DNA of 56,227 nucleotides, taken from assembly GCF_002086275.1 (NCBI RefSeq), contig NZ_MVHT01000039.1, forward strand, positions 1 through 56,227, read 5' to 3'. This stretch comes from Mycobacterium intermedium (GTDB lineage: Bacteria; Actinomycetota; Actinomycetes; Mycobacteriales; Mycobacteriaceae). A model generated the notes under the pieces. It saw only the letters and a program-made list of their open reading frames with translations, searched no databases and was not told where the DNA came from. The position numbers were made by a program, and so were the translations under genes. Every line of letters begins with the position of its first letter. The first letter of the stretch is position 1. Below, piece after piece: positions 28,762 to 37,730 of the stretch.

Positions 28762-29682
28762 TCATGAGGTGAGGTGTTGTCGGGCCCACTGCTCGGCGGT
28801 GGTGGTGGGAATGTTGTTTCTGGCGTTGAACGACTGCGCCTTGGGCCAGGCGACTCCCACGCCTTCGCCGAAGACGGCCCGGTATTTCTTCATGGTGTCG
28901 GTGGGATCGGCGGCGAGCTCGTCGTGGAGCTGTTGGACGGAGAGTTCGATCCGGGAAACCTGCGTGTGCAGGGTGCGGTCCACAATGTCGGCGAGGTCGC
29001 GGTAGGTGATGGTGTCGCCGGCGATGTAGACGACGTCGTTGACGATGGGCGGTTGTGTGTAGAGCACGGCGGTGGTCAACTTCGCGATGTCTTCCGCGGT
29101 GGTGAGGGTGACTTCGGTGTCCCAGCTGCCGAGCGCCCGTACGGTGCGGCTGGCGGTGTCCACCACGCCGAAATCGGGTTCGAACACAAAGCTGGTGAAC
29201 ATGCCGGCGGAGACGATGATCCAGTTGGTTTGGTGTTGGGCGCGCAGCAGGTCGCGGACGTCGAGTTGTTCGTCGAAGAGGTCTTGCGGGCTGCCGCGTC
29301 CGATGAGGTCGTAGTCGGCGCCGAATTGCCATGGCAGGTAACGCTTCACGCCGGCGGCCAGGGCGGCGGAAGTCAGCTTGCGTTGAGTGCCTCGTCCCGC
29401 CGCGAACCCCAGGCAGCTGATCACGGTGTCGTAGTTGCTGAAGAGCGCGGCCAGGTCCGAAGGTGAGGCCGACGCGATGTCGGCGTGGACGACGGCCACT
29501 GGCGCGGCGGTGAGCCCGTCGAGCCGATGCGGCCGGCCCTCGCTGGGTGGTCGCAGCAGAACCGTCACGGTGTCGTCGAGGTGGTGAGCGGCGATGTGGT
29601 CGGTTAGGGCGGTGATCATGGCCCGGCCGAGCTCGCCGGCGCCGATCACCAGGAATCGGGTAGATGGGGTCACGCTAAACAT
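28762..29682 (-). CDS. NmrA-like / isoflavone-reductase-like NAD(P)-binding protein
   Basis: A 306-residue atypical SDR. The Rossmann motif is FLVIGAGELGRAM, followed by DTVISCLGFAAGRGTQ and YLPWQFGADYDLIGRG, close to fungal and plant aromatic-alcohol/isoflavone reductases. The SDR Tyr-x-x-x-Lys pair is not evident, so it may be a sensor or a reductase with a different Lys. The start ATG 29682 has AGGAG upstream. It is first in a two-gene block with the MFS transporter; a hairpin repeat separates it from glpD1. Confidence 0.8.
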   Translation of the reverse strand: MFSVTPSTRFLVIGAGELGRAMITALTDHIAAHHLDDTVTVLLRPPSEGRPHRLDGLTAAPVAVVHADIASASPSDLAALFSNYDTVISCLGFAAGRGTQRKLTSAALAAGVKRYLPWQFGADYDLIGRGSPQDLFDEQLDVRDLLRAQHQTNWIIVSAGMFTSFVFEPDFGVVDTASRTVRALGSWDTEVTLTTAEDIAKLTTAVLYTQPPIVNDVVYIAGDTITYRDLADIVDRTLHTQVSRIELSVQQLHDELAADPTDTMKKYRAVFGEGVGVAWPKAQSFNARNNIPTTTAEQWARQHLTS

Positions 29683-29715
29683 TTTGGCTCTCCTCGTACG
29701 CCCCCGGCACCCCGG

Positions 29716-29773
29716 CGAGGAGACGTGAAGTTGTACGTTTCGCGCCCGAAACGTACAACTTCACGTCTGCTCG
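29716..29773. terminator. Hairpin, dispersed palindromic element copy 2
   Basis: Arms 29721-29742 and 29747-29768 pair perfectly over 22 bp around loop CGCC; after one G-G mismatch (29720/29769) four more outer pairs form. Compared with copy 1, the arm reads ACGTGAAGTTG instead of ACGCGAACTTG, and the other arm has the matching changes. It lies 12 bp beyond the glpD1 stop and probably ends that transcript. Confidence 0.8.
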
Positions 29774-29784
29774 GCACCAGCCAC

Positions 29785-31326
29785 TCAGGCCACAAACGAG
29801 CTGACGAATTCCTGGGCCACAGCCACCACGCGCTCGCGGTCGCGCGGAACCAGGCCGATGCGCGTCCGGCGATCGAGGATGTCGTCGACACTCAACGCAC
29901 CCTCATGCGTCACCGCGTACTCGAATTCGGCCCGCGTCACGTCGATACCCTCGGCTACCGGATCTTTGGGCCGCTCACATGTGGCGGCCTTGACGACATG
30001 AGCCGCCTCAGCCCCGAATCGAGCCACCAAAGAATCCGGCAGGCGCCCGACGGGCCCGGCGGCCGGTCCCGGATTGGCCTGGGCGCCGATCAACGGCAGC
30101 CGACGGGTACGACATTCACCGGCCTGCAGCTGCCGCAGCACGATCGCCCGGTTCAGCACATCCTCTGCCATGTAACGGTATTCGGTCAGCTTGCCTCCAA
30201 CGACACTGATCACGCCGGACGGTGACTCGAAGACGGCGTGGTCGCGCGAGACGTCCGCGGTACGACCACCGCCGGTGTCGATCAACGGTCGCAACCCGGC
30301 GTACGAGCCGATCACATCCGAGGAAGTGACCGTCGTCCCCAACGCGGTGTTCACCGTGTCCAACAGGAACGAGATCTCTTCCGAAGAGGGCTCTGGCACA
30401 TCGGGAATCGGGCCCGGCGCGTCCTCGTCGGTCAGCCCCAGATAGATTCGGCCCAGTTGCTCGGGCATGGCGAACACGAACCGGTTCAGTTCACCGGGAA
30501 TCGGAATGGTCAATGCCGCAGTCGGATTGCCAAAGGCAGCCGCGTCGAAGACGAGATGTGTTCCGCGGCTTGGCCGTAACTTCAACGAGCTGTCAATGTC
30601 ACCGGCCCACACCCCCGCCGCGTTGATCACGGCGCGCGCCGACACATCGAACGACTGCCCCGTGCGCTGGTCGGTCAGCCGCACCGATGTTCCGGTGGCG
30701 TCGGACGCGGCCACATAAGTCAGGATCCGGGCGCCGTGTTGGGCCGCGGTGCGTGCCACCGCCGTCACCAATCGGGCGTCGTCGATCAATTGCCCGTCAT
30801 AGTTGAGGAATCCACCGGACAGCCCCTCTTGCTGAACGGTCGGCGCCAGCTCCACGACGCGGTGCGCCGAAATCCGGCGCGATCGCGGCAGTATCGAGGA
30901 CGGCGTTCCCGCCAGCACCCGCAAGGCGTCGCCGGCCAAGAAACCACCGCGCACCAGCGCACGCTTCAGGTGGTTCATCGACGGCAGCAACGGCACCAGC
31001 TGCGGCATGGCATGCACGAGATGAGGGGCGTTGTATCGCATCAGGATTCCGCGTTCGATGGCACTGCGCCGGGCAATGCCGATATTGCCGCTGGCCAGAT
31101 AGCGCAACCCGCCGTGCACCAACTTCGAACTCCATCGACTGGTACCGAAGGCCAGATCCTGCTTTTCCACCAGCGCCGTTCGCAGTCCGCGCGAAGCCGC
31201 ATCCAGGGCGATACCCACCCCGGTGATGCCACCCCCGATGACGAGAACGTCCAGCGGCTCGCCGTCGGCGAGTGCGGTGAGGTCCGCGGTGCGGCGTGCG
31301 GCATTGAGGGCGCTCGAGTTCTCCAT
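29785..31326 (-). CDS. glpD1: Glycerol-3-phosphate dehydrogenase GlpD1
   Basis: A 513-residue FAD flavoprotein that oxidises glycerol 3-phosphate to dihydroxyacetone phosphate at the membrane and feeds electrons to quinone. The FAD motif is VIGGGITGVGIALDAASRG near residue 29, followed by FGTSRWSSKLVHGGLRYL; INAAGVWAG and VVGGKLTEYR are the GlpD signatures. It matches Rv2249c. ATG 31326 overlaps the stop of the upstream TetR gene by one base, so regulator and enzyme are coupled. Confidence 0.95.
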   Translation of the reverse strand: MENSSALNAARRTADLTALADGEPLDVLVIGGGITGVGIALDAASRGLRTALVEKQDLAFGTSRWSSKLVHGGLRYLASGNIGIARRSAIERGILMRYNAPHLVHAMPQLVPLLPSMNHLKRALVRGGFLAGDALRVLAGTPSSILPRSRRISAHRVVELAPTVQQEGLSGGFLNYDGQLIDDARLVTAVARTAAQHGARILTYVAASDATGTSVRLTDQRTGQSFDVSARAVINAAGVWAGDIDSSLKLRPSRGTHLVFDAAAFGNPTAALTIPIPGELNRFVFAMPEQLGRIYLGLTDEDAPGPIPDVPEPSSEEISFLLDTVNTALGTTVTSSDVIGSYAGLRPLIDTGGGRTADVSRDHAVFESPSGVISVVGGKLTEYRYMAEDVLNRAIVLRQLQAGECRTRRLPLIGAQANPGPAAGPVGRLPDSLVARFGAEAAHVVKAATCERPKDPVAEGIDVTRAEFEYAVTHEGALSVDDILDRRTRIGLVPRDRERVVAVAQEFVSSFVA

Positions 31327-31898
31327 CAGGCCAGGTATCCGTTCAGTGCGTAGGTGAGTTGGGTGGCAAGGGCGTCGTCGTCGAGGACCGGCTTGACGAT
31401 GTCGGCGGATTGAATGGTGGACTGCGCGATCAGCAGGATCATCGTCGCGAGTTGGCGGGGGTCGCCGGGACGCACGCTGCCCTCGCGTTGCGCCATTTCC
31501 AGACGGGTCGCCAGCCCCTCTATCAGGAACAGCTGGCTGGAGCCCAAGCGCTCGGTGATATACACCCGGGCCAGTTCGGAATGCATCACCGACATGATCA
31601 GTTCGTCGCGGCGCAATCGGTCGGCCACCGCGACCACCTGCTTCACCAGGGACTCGCGGTCGTTGCCGTCGAACGGCACCTCCCGCATGGCGTCGGTGAC
31701 GTGGTTGGTCAGCAGCGTCGACATGATCGAGTTCGTATCCGGCCAACGCCGGTAGACGGTCGGGCGACTCACGCCGGCGCGCCGGGCGATCTCGGCCAGC
31801 GTCACCCGATCGGCGCCGTAATCCTTCACGCAACTCGCCGCCGCCGCCAGTATGCGATCCCCGATGTCCACATTGGGATCGTTACCGATTGACAGCAT
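31326..31898 (-). CDS. TetR-family regulator (Rv2250c orthologue)
   Basis: A 190-residue regulator. The N-terminal helix-turn-helix reads RVTLAEIARRAGVSRPTVYRRW near residues 30-50; the rest is the helical ligand and dimer domain. ATG 31898 is chosen because it gives the orthologue's length and the frame upstream runs into the divergent gene. It is divergent from the AGPS-like oxidase, with only 17 bp between start codons, and coupled to glpD1 downstream. It probably represses both promoters and senses a lipid or glycerol-related ligand (inference). Confidence 0.88.
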   Translation of the reverse strand: MLSIGNDPNVDIGDRILAAAASCVKDYGADRVTLAEIARRAGVSRPTVYRRWPDTNSIMSTLLTNHVTDAMREVPFDGNDRESLVKQVVAVADRLRRDELIMSVMHSELARVYITERLGSSQLFLIEGLATRLEMAQREGSVRPGDPRQLATMILLIAQSTIQSADIVKPVLDDDALATQLTYALNGYLA

Positions 31899-31918
31899 GT
31901 GTAATACTGTAACGCATG
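31896..31918. promoter_or_regulatory. Overlapping divergent leaderless promoters within an imperfect palindrome
   Basis: Only 17 bp separate the two start codons. Rightward, TACTGT (31905-31910) ends 5 nt before ATG 31916. Leftward, TACAGT (31911-31906) ends 7 nt before ATG 31898. Both are TANNNT -10 matches and share five base pairs, so RNA polymerase could not open both at once. The 23-bp segment including both ATGs is an imperfect palindrome (15 of 23 positions symmetrical) with CATG ends, a likely TetR site. Confidence 0.55.
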
Positions 31919-33529
31919 ACGCAGACATCGGAGCAACTCCTTCCCCCCATGAAATGGAACGCGTGGGGAGATCCCGCCGCGGCCAAGCCACTTTCCGACG
32001 GCATCCGGGCTTTGCTGAAGCAGGCGGTGGGACTGGACGACTCCGAAAAGCCGGAACTCGAACCCGACCAGGTCAAGGTGCGTCCGTCCTCGTTGAGCCA
32101 AGAACACTCCGACGCACTGGCCAAGATCGTCGGTGCCGAATACTTCCGGACGGCCGACCGCGACCGGCTGCTACACGCCGGCGGCAAGTCCACCCCGGAT
32201 CTGTTGCGCCGCAAGGACCCCGGCGTCCAGGACGCGCCCGACGCGGTACTGCTGCCGGGCGATGACGACACCGTCAGCGAAATCCTGCGGTACTGCTCCG
32301 AGCACGGCATCGCCATCGTCCCGTTCGGCGGCGGTACCAACGTCACCGGAGGGCTCGACCCGGTGCGCGCCGACTTCAGCGCGGTGATCTCACTCGATTT
32401 GCGCCGCTTCAACGAGTTGCACTCGCTCGACGAGGAATCCGGCATCGCCGAGTTGGGGGCCGGCGTCACCGGCCCCGATGCCGAACGCCTGCTCGGCGAG
32501 CACGGTTTCTCCCTCGGGCACTTCCCGCAGAGCTTCGAGTACGCCACCATCGGGGGCTTCGCCGCCACTCGCTCGTCCGGCCAGGACTCGGCCGGCTACG
32601 GCCGCTTCAACGACATGATCCTCGGGTTGCGGCTAATCACCCCGGTGGGCGTGTGGGATCTCGGGCGGGTCGCGGCGTCGGCCGCCGGACCCGACCTACG
32701 ACAGCTGGCCATCGGCTCGGAAGGCGTGCTGGGCGTCATCACCAAAGTGCGGCTGCGCGTGCACCGGAAACCGGAGACCACCCGATATGAAGCGTGGTCA
32801 TTTCCCGACTTCGCCACCGGCGCCGCGGCACTGCGCGCCATCACGCAAATCGGCACCGGACCCACCGTCGTCCGGCTTTCCGACGAGGCCGAGAGCGGAG
32901 TCAACCTGGCCACCCACGAGACGATCGGCGAAAACCAGTTCACCGGTGGGTGTTTGGGCCTGACGTTGTTCGAGGGCACCAAGGAACACGCCGAGAGCCG
33001 GCACGCCGAGACGCGCGCGGTGCTCGAAGCCCACGGCGGCACATCGTTGGGCGAAGGCCCGGCCCGGACCTGGGAGCACGGCAGGTTCAGCGCGCCTTAT
33101 CTGCGCGACTCGCTGCTGGCTGCGGGCGCGCTGTGCGAAACGCTGGAGACCGCCACCAACTGGTCTAACCTCGGCACGCTGAAAACGGCTGTCACCGAGG
33201 CACTTACCACTTCACTGGCCGCCTCGGGCACTCCGGCCCTGGTGATGTGCCACATCTCGCACGTCTACCCGACCGGCGCCTCGCTCTACTTCACCGTGGT
33301 CGCCGGGCAGCGCGGCAATCCGCTCGAGCAGTGGTGGGCAGCCAAACGGGCGGCGTGCGATGCCATCATCGCCAACGGCGGAACGATCACCCACCACCAC
33401 GCGGTCGGCGCCGACCACCGTGCCTGGATGCGCGACGAGGTGGGCGAGTTGGGCGTGCAAGTGCTGAAGGCGGTCAAGGCGACCCTGGACCCCGCCGGAA
33501 TTCTCAACCCCGGCAAACTGATTCCGTGA
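31916..33529 (+). CDS. FAD-linked oxidase, alkyldihydroxyacetonephosphate synthase-like (Rv2251)
   Basis: A 537-residue PCMH-type flavoprotein. The FAD-binding region contains VPFGGGTNVTGG and FPQSFEYATIGGFAATRSSGQ, and the C-terminal part has the TITHHHAVG triple-His motif and LDPAGILNPGK end of the AGPS/D-lactate-dehydrogenase family. AGPS exchanges an acyl for an alkyl chain on dihydroxyacetone phosphate to give ether lipids. Mycobacteria are not known for such lipids, so the reaction here is uncertain. It is next to glpD1, which makes the same triose. Its TGA overlaps the GTG of the lipid kinase by four bases. Confidence 0.85.
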   Translation: MTQTSEQLLPPMKWNAWGDPAAAKPLSDGIRALLKQAVGLDDSEKPELEPDQVKVRPSSLSQEHSDALAKIVGAEYFRTADRDRLLHAGGKSTPDLLRRKDPGVQDAPDAVLLPGDDDTVSEILRYCSEHGIAIVPFGGGTNVTGGLDPVRADFSAVISLDLRRFNELHSLDEESGIAELGAGVTGPDAERLLGEHGFSLGHFPQSFEYATIGGFAATRSSGQDSAGYGRFNDMILGLRLITPVGVWDLGRVAASAAGPDLRQLAIGSEGVLGVITKVRLRVHRKPETTRYEAWSFPDFATGAAALRAITQIGTGPTVVRLSDEAESGVNLATHETIGENQFTGGCLGLTLFEGTKEHAESRHAETRAVLEAHGGTSLGEGPARTWEHGRFSAPYLRDSLLAAGALCETLETATNWSNLGTLKTAVTEALTTSLAASGTPALVMCHISHVYPTGASLYFTVVAGQRGNPLEQWWAAKRAACDAIIANGGTITHHHAVGADHRAWMRDEVGELGVQVLKAVKATLDPAGILNPGKLIP

Positions 33530-34473
33530 CCTCGGACAGCCCGGCGAACCCCGGGCAACTAAGCCGGCGTGAGATCGCCAAGGTCACCGCGCTGACCAAT
33601 CCCCTGTCGGGGCACGGCGCCGCGGTGCAGGCATCCCAGCATGCGATTGCCCGGTTGCAGCATCGGGGCGTGGAAGTCATAGAGATCATCGGTGAAAATG
33701 CCGAAGACGCCCGCTATCTGCTGGCCGCGGCGGTCGAGAAGGGCACCGACGCTGTCGTCGTCACCGGCGGCGACGGTGTCATCACCAACGCACTGCAAGT
33801 GCTTGCGGGCACCGATGTTCCGCTGGGCATCATCCCCGCGGGCACCGGCAACGATCACGCTCGCGCTTTCGGCATCCCTACCCACGATCCCGACGCCGCA
33901 GCCGACGTCGTCGTGGACGGGTATACGGAAACCATTGACCTGGGCCAAATTCGGGACAGCAATGGAGTCACCAAGTGGTTCGGCACCGTGGCGGCAACCG
34001 GTTTCGATTCCCTGGTCACCGATCGCGCGAATCGGATGACGTGGCCGCACGGACGGTTGCGTTACTACGTCGCCATGTTCGCCGAGCTGTCCCAGTTCCG
34101 CGCGTTGCCGTTCCGGTTGGTGCTCGACGGCGATCGGGAGATCGAGGCCGACCTGACGCTGACGGCGTTCGGCAACACCCGCAGCTACGGCGGCGGGCTG
34201 CTGATCTGCCCGAACGCCGATCCCACCGACGGACTGCTCGACATCACCATGGTCGCTGCCGGATCCCGGACGAAGCTGATCCGCTTCTTCCCCACCCTCA
34301 TGAAGGGCGCCCATGTCGAGTTGGACGAAGTGACCACCGCGCGAGCCAAGTCCATCCACGTCGAGTGCCCCGGCATCAACGTCTACGCCGACGGGGATTA
34401 CGCGTGTCCGCTGCCCGCCGAGATCTCCGTGGTCCCGGCAGCGCTGCAAATACTGCGGCCCAAGCGATCCTGA
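33526..34473 (+). CDS. Diacylglycerol/lipid kinase (Rv2252 orthologue)
   Basis: A 315-residue DAGK-catalytic-domain protein. The nucleotide site shows VVTGGDGVITNAL and GIIPAGTGNDHARAFG, and the C-terminal lobe has DGLLDITMV and NVYADGDYA. In M. tuberculosis Rv2252 phosphorylates diacylglycerol and contributes to phosphatidylinositol mannoside synthesis. The GTG at 33526 overlaps the oxidase stop (GTGA), indicating coupling. Together with glpD1 and the AGPS-like gene it forms a glycerolipid cluster. Confidence 0.9.
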   Translation: MTSDSPANPGQLSRREIAKVTALTNPLSGHGAAVQASQHAIARLQHRGVEVIEIIGENAEDARYLLAAAVEKGTDAVVVTGGDGVITNALQVLAGTDVPLGIIPAGTGNDHARAFGIPTHDPDAAADVVVDGYTETIDLGQIRDSNGVTKWFGTVAATGFDSLVTDRANRMTWPHGRLRYYVAMFAELSQFRALPFRLVLDGDREIEADLTLTAFGNTRSYGGGLLICPNADPTDGLLDITMVAAGSRTKLIRFFPTLMKGAHVELDEVTTARAKSIHVECPGINVYADGDYACPLPAEISVVPAALQILRPKRS

Positions 34474-34563
34474 ACCTGAGCATGTAACGGGCGACGGCCC
34501 GAACGCGAAATCTCTTCCAAACCGCTGGATACCCGCGTGTTCGGGTCAGGATGGGGAGGGCAC

Positions 34564-35103
34564 ATGGCGCGGTCGGGCAACACCGGATTCGTCGCAACCG
34601 CAGCAACCGCCGCCGCAACAGCGGCAGCGTCCCTCGGCGCCTTGCTGTTTGGCGCTCCCGCGGCGCACGCCAGTGAGGTCGCGGCTTGGAACGGCGAGTT
34701 CATCATGACGCTCGGCGCGAACGCCAAGACCGGCACCAGCATCGCCGCCGGTCAGAACGAGTTCGCCCATCGGACAATGGCTTCGATCAGCTCCACCTGC
34801 GCGGCGGGCCTGTGCGTCGCCACGGTGAACAACCCGGCCCCGCCGAAGAACGACACCATGCCCCGGACCATCGAATTCATCTGGAACGGTGCTCAATGGG
34901 TCCGGCAATTCGCGTGGAAATGGGACTGCTTGCTTCCCGACGGCACGATCGAATACGACCCGGCGGAATCGATCACCGTCTACACACCGGGTGAGTACGG
35001 AATCCTCACCGGTGCCTTCCACACCGACATCCTCAGTGGTGCCTGCAAGGGCAACGTCGACATGCCGGTCTCGGCGAAACCGGCCACGCCGCCGGTTACT
35101 TAA
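34564..35103 (+). CDS. Secreted protein of unknown function (Rv2253 position)
   Basis: A 179-residue protein with an Ala-rich signal peptide (ATAATAAATAAASLGALLFG) ending at PAAHAS near residue 37. The mature part has four Cys, in TCAAGLC, WDC and GACKG, consistent with two disulfides. No catalytic motif is seen. ATG 34564 follows GGGGAGGG closely. It matches the position and general character of Rv2253. The gap of 90 bp from the kinase may hold its own promoter, although I see no clear one. Confidence 0.78.
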   Translation: MARSGNTGFVATAATAAATAAASLGALLFGAPAAHASEVAAWNGEFIMTLGANAKTGTSIAAGQNEFAHRTMASISSTCAAGLCVATVNNPAPPKNDTMPRTIEFIWNGAQWVRQFAWKWDCLLPDGTIEYDPAESITVYTPGEYGILTGAFHTDILSGACKGNVDMPVSAKPATPPVT

Positions 35104-35109
35104 CGCGGC

Positions 35110-35622
35110 TCAGCCGACGCCTCGGCTCAGCCAGGTCACCTCACCCGCGTCGCCGCCGTCGCGGTACACCTCGAGCGCCTCGTCCCACGCCGTTCCCAGC
35201 ACCGAATCGAGCTCGGCGGCAAGGGTGTCGGCGCCTTGAGCCATCATCGCCCGCAACCGCATCTCGCCCACCATGATGTCGCCGTTGGCGCTCATCGCCC
35301 CGCTCCACAAGCCGAGCTGCGGGGTGTGGCTGAACCGCTGGCCGTCGACACCGGGGCTGGGGTCCTCGGTGACTTCGAACCGCAGCACCGACCAGGAGCG
35401 CAGCGCGTTCGCCAGCCGGGCGCCGGTCCCGACCGGACCCACCCAGTTGGTGACGGCGCGCAACTGCCCCGGCATGGCCGGCTGCGGTGTCCAGACCAAG
35501 TTCGCAGTTGCCTGCAGGGTCGACGACAACGCCCACTCGACATGCGGGCAAACCGCCGCGGGCGAGGCATGGATGTAAACCACACCGGTCGTCACGTCGG
35601 CGAACTGATTCGACGCATGCAT
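35110..35622 (-). CDS. DUF3145 protein (Rv2256c orthologue)
   Basis: A 170-residue soluble protein opening MHASNQFADVTTGVVYIHASP and rich in Trp, with a conserved SHTPQLGLWSGAMSANGD segment. This is the actinobacterial DUF3145 family; function unknown. The ATG at 35622 has AGGAG eight bases upstream. Its stop is 6 bp from the stop of the convergent secreted-protein gene. The 173-bp gap upstream (35623-35795) contains an AT-rich TTTTTTGTGT patch that may be its promoter. Confidence 0.85.
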   Translation of the reverse strand: MHASNQFADVTTGVVYIHASPAAVCPHVEWALSSTLQATANLVWTPQPAMPGQLRAVTNWVGPVGTGARLANALRSWSVLRFEVTEDPSPGVDGQRFSHTPQLGLWSGAMSANGDIMVGEMRLRAMMAQGADTLAAELDSVLGTAWDEALEVYRDGGDAGEVTWLSRGVG

Positions 35623-35795
35623 CTTGTTGCTCCTTCGGCTCCACGAGGGACGTCTTCCCCAACGACCTGGTGAATCCGACGAGCAATTGCCTGCGTCAAT
35701 TTTTTTGTGTCGTGCGTGTCTATTGTGCCCTGTGGGACCCCTGTTGCGCTAGTGTGCAGTTTTCCTTTTGCTTGTCGGTTGCTTGTTGGTGCGTG

Positions 35796-36626
35796 TTATC
35801 GCACGTGCTCGGCCAGCACAGCGTCGGAAACCGCAGGCCACAGATCCAGCGCCCACTCGCCGAAAGCCCGGTCGGTGAGTACCACCAACGCCAGGTCCAC
35901 CTCGGGATCTACCCAGATAAACCCGCCTGCCTGCCCGAAATGGCCGTACGTGCGCGCCGAGTTGCGCGAGCCGGTCCAATGCGGGGACTTGCGGTCCCGG
36001 ATCTCGAAACCCAGCCCCCAGTCGTTGGGCCGCTGCACCCCGTACCCGGGCAGCACCCCGTCCAGTCCGGGGAACTGTACGGCCGTCGCGTCGGCGTGCA
36101 TCTGCTCCGAGACCGTCGAGGGGCGAAGCAGGTCGCCGGCGAAGGCGGCAAGGTCGGCGACCGTCGACGACACCCCAAACCCGGCCGCCGCCGTGCCGCC
36201 CTCCAACTTGGTGGCCGTCATGCCCAGCGGCTCGAAGACGGCTTCGGTCAGATAGTCGGCGAATTCGATCGCTGACTCACCCTGCAGGGTCTCGGCCAGC
36301 ACGGTGAACCCGTAGTTGGAATAAATCCGGCGGGTACCGGGCTCGGCCAGCACCTGATTGGACTGCATGGCCAGCCCCGAAGCGTGCGCCAGGAGGTGGC
36401 GGACGGTGGCCCCGGGCGGGCCGGCCGCGGTGTCGAGGTCGACCGCGCCCTCCTCGATCGCGATCTGCGCCGCGCGGGCCACCAGCGGCTTGGTCACCGA
36501 AGCCAGCGCGAACACCCGCTCGGTCTCGCCATGAGTGGCCAACACCCCTGCGGGTCCGACCACCGCGGCGGCGGCATTCGACACTGGCCAGTCGTCGAGC
36601 GCGGCTAGCGCGTCTGAAGCCGCCAT
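35796..36626 (-). CDS. Serine beta-lactamase/penicillin-binding-like hydrolase (Rv2257c)
   Basis: A 276-residue class C beta-lactamase-fold protein. The nucleophile is in ASVTK (SxxK), the Tyr in YSNYGF (YxN) and the third motif is HFGQAGG in place of KTG. Such proteins are often esterases or D-amino-acid peptidases rather than true beta-lactamases. No signal peptide is evident, so it is probably cytoplasmic. Its ATG overlaps the stop of the methyltransferase by one base, so the two are coupled. Confidence 0.85.
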   Translation of the reverse strand: MAASDALAALDDWPVSNAAAAVVGPAGVLATHGETERVFALASVTKPLVARAAQIAIEEGAVDLDTAAGPPGATVRHLLAHASGLAMQSNQVLAEPGTRRIYSNYGFTVLAETLQGESAIEFADYLTEAVFEPLGMTATKLEGGTAAAGFGVSSTVADLAAFAGDLLRPSTVSEQMHADATAVQFPGLDGVLPGYGVQRPNDWGLGFEIRDRKSPHWTGSRNSARTYGHFGQAGGFIWVDPEVDLALVVLTDRAFGEWALDLWPAVSDAVLAEHVR

Positions 36627-37687
36627 CACTTGCGCGCGATGTAGTAGTAGTTGATCGGATCCTGCTCGGCTTCGGCCACCAACACGTCGTCGAAACCGGC
36701 GTCCGCCAGCATCTTCTCGGCCAGCTGTCGGCCCCACGCCGCACCCAGTCCGGCACCGCCCGCCGCCAGTGACACCGTCATGCAGTGCATCATCGAGACG
36801 GTGTAGAGGTAGGTGCTCAACGGCACCCCGACGTTCTCCTCGACGCGGCTCGACGCCTTCGTGTCGGCCATCAAGAACACGCCGCCGGGGCGCAGGGCGC
36901 GGTGGATGTTCTCCAGCACGCGGGCCGGCTTCGCCTGGTCGTGGATGGCGTCGAACACCGTGATGACGTCGTAGGCCTCGACCTTGTCGAGTTGCGGCAA
37001 GTCATGGCTTTCGAAGGTCGCGTTGGTCAGACCCATGCGCTCGGCCTCGGCGATGCCCGCCGCGATCGCCTCATCGGAGAAGTCGATGCCGGTGAACCGG
37101 CTGGCGGGGAACGTACGCGCCATCAGGTTCACGGCATGACCACTGCCGCAGCCGAAGTCGGCCACCTCGACGCCGGACCGCAGCCGCTCGACGAGTCCGT
37201 CGACCAACGGCAACACGACATCGATCAGCGCGGCGTCAAATACCGCGCCGCTCGTCTCCGCCATCAGCTTGTGAAAGCGTGGGTATTCGCTATAGGGCAG
37301 TCCGCCTCCGGCTCGGAAGCAGCCGATGATCTTTTGTTCGACGTCGCCGAGCAGCGGCATGAATTGCGCTATCGCCGCGAGGTTGTCGGGCCCGGCAGCC
37401 CGGGTCAGCACCGCGGCGCGGTGAGGGGGCAACGAGTAGGTGGCGGCCTCGGGGTCGTATTCGACAACGCGCCCAGCGGTCATGCCGCCCAGCCATTCCC
37501 GGACATAGCGCTCGTTGAGGTCGGTGGCAGCGGCGATTTGGGCGCTGGTGGAAGGCGGCAGCTCTGCCATCGCATCCAGGAGGCCGGTTTGATGCCCGAC
37601 GCTGAGCAACAGCGCCAGACTGGCGTTGTCGATAGCGCCGACTATTCGTTCGCTGAAATCCTCGACAGTCTCGGATGTTGTAGACAT
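36626..37687 (-). CDS. SAM-dependent methyltransferase with winged-helix N-domain (Rv2258c)
   Basis: A 353-residue class I methyltransferase. The N-terminal winged-helix domain ([20 protein letters not shown]) mediates dimerisation in this family; the SAM site is [16 protein letters not shown] near residue 175 with Asp in [10 protein letters not shown]. The Rv2258c structure is known but its substrate is not established. ATG 37687 has GGAGCGG upstream at good spacing. It is divergent from mscR with 42 bp between starts and overlaps the downstream hydrolase gene. Confidence 0.88.
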   Translation of the reverse strand: MSTTSETVEDFSERIVGAIDNASLALLLSVGHQTGLLDAMAELPPSTSAQIAAATDLNERYVREWLGGMTAGRVVEYDPEAATYSLPPHRAAVLTRAAGPDNLAAIAQFMPLLGDVEQKIIGCFRAGGGLPYSEYPRFHKLMAETSGAVFDAALIDVVLPLVDGLVERLRSGVEVADFGCGSGHAVNLMARTFPASRFTGIDFSDEAIAAGIAEAERMGLTNATFESHDLPQLDKVEAYDVITVFDAIHDQAKPARVLENIHRALRPGGVFLMADTKASSRVEENVGVPLSTYLYTVSMMHCMTVSLAAGGAGLGAAWGRQLAEKMLADAGFDDVLVAEAEQDPINYYYIARK

Positions 37688-37716
37688 GCGCCGCTCCTCG
37701 TCTCTGCTTCACACCG

Positions 37717-37730
37717 TAAGTTAGACGCCA
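37717..37730 (+). promoter_or_regulatory. Predicted -10 for leaderless mscR transcription
   Basis: TAAGTT at 37717-37722 matches TANNNT and ends 7 nt before ATG 37730; there is no purine-rich ribosome site in that interval. Transcription would thus begin at or next to the start codon. Confidence 0.5.

Noticed and set aside
35796..36626. True beta-lactamase
   Set aside because: It has no export signal and the third motif is HFGQAGG in place of KTG; esterase or peptidase activity is more likely.
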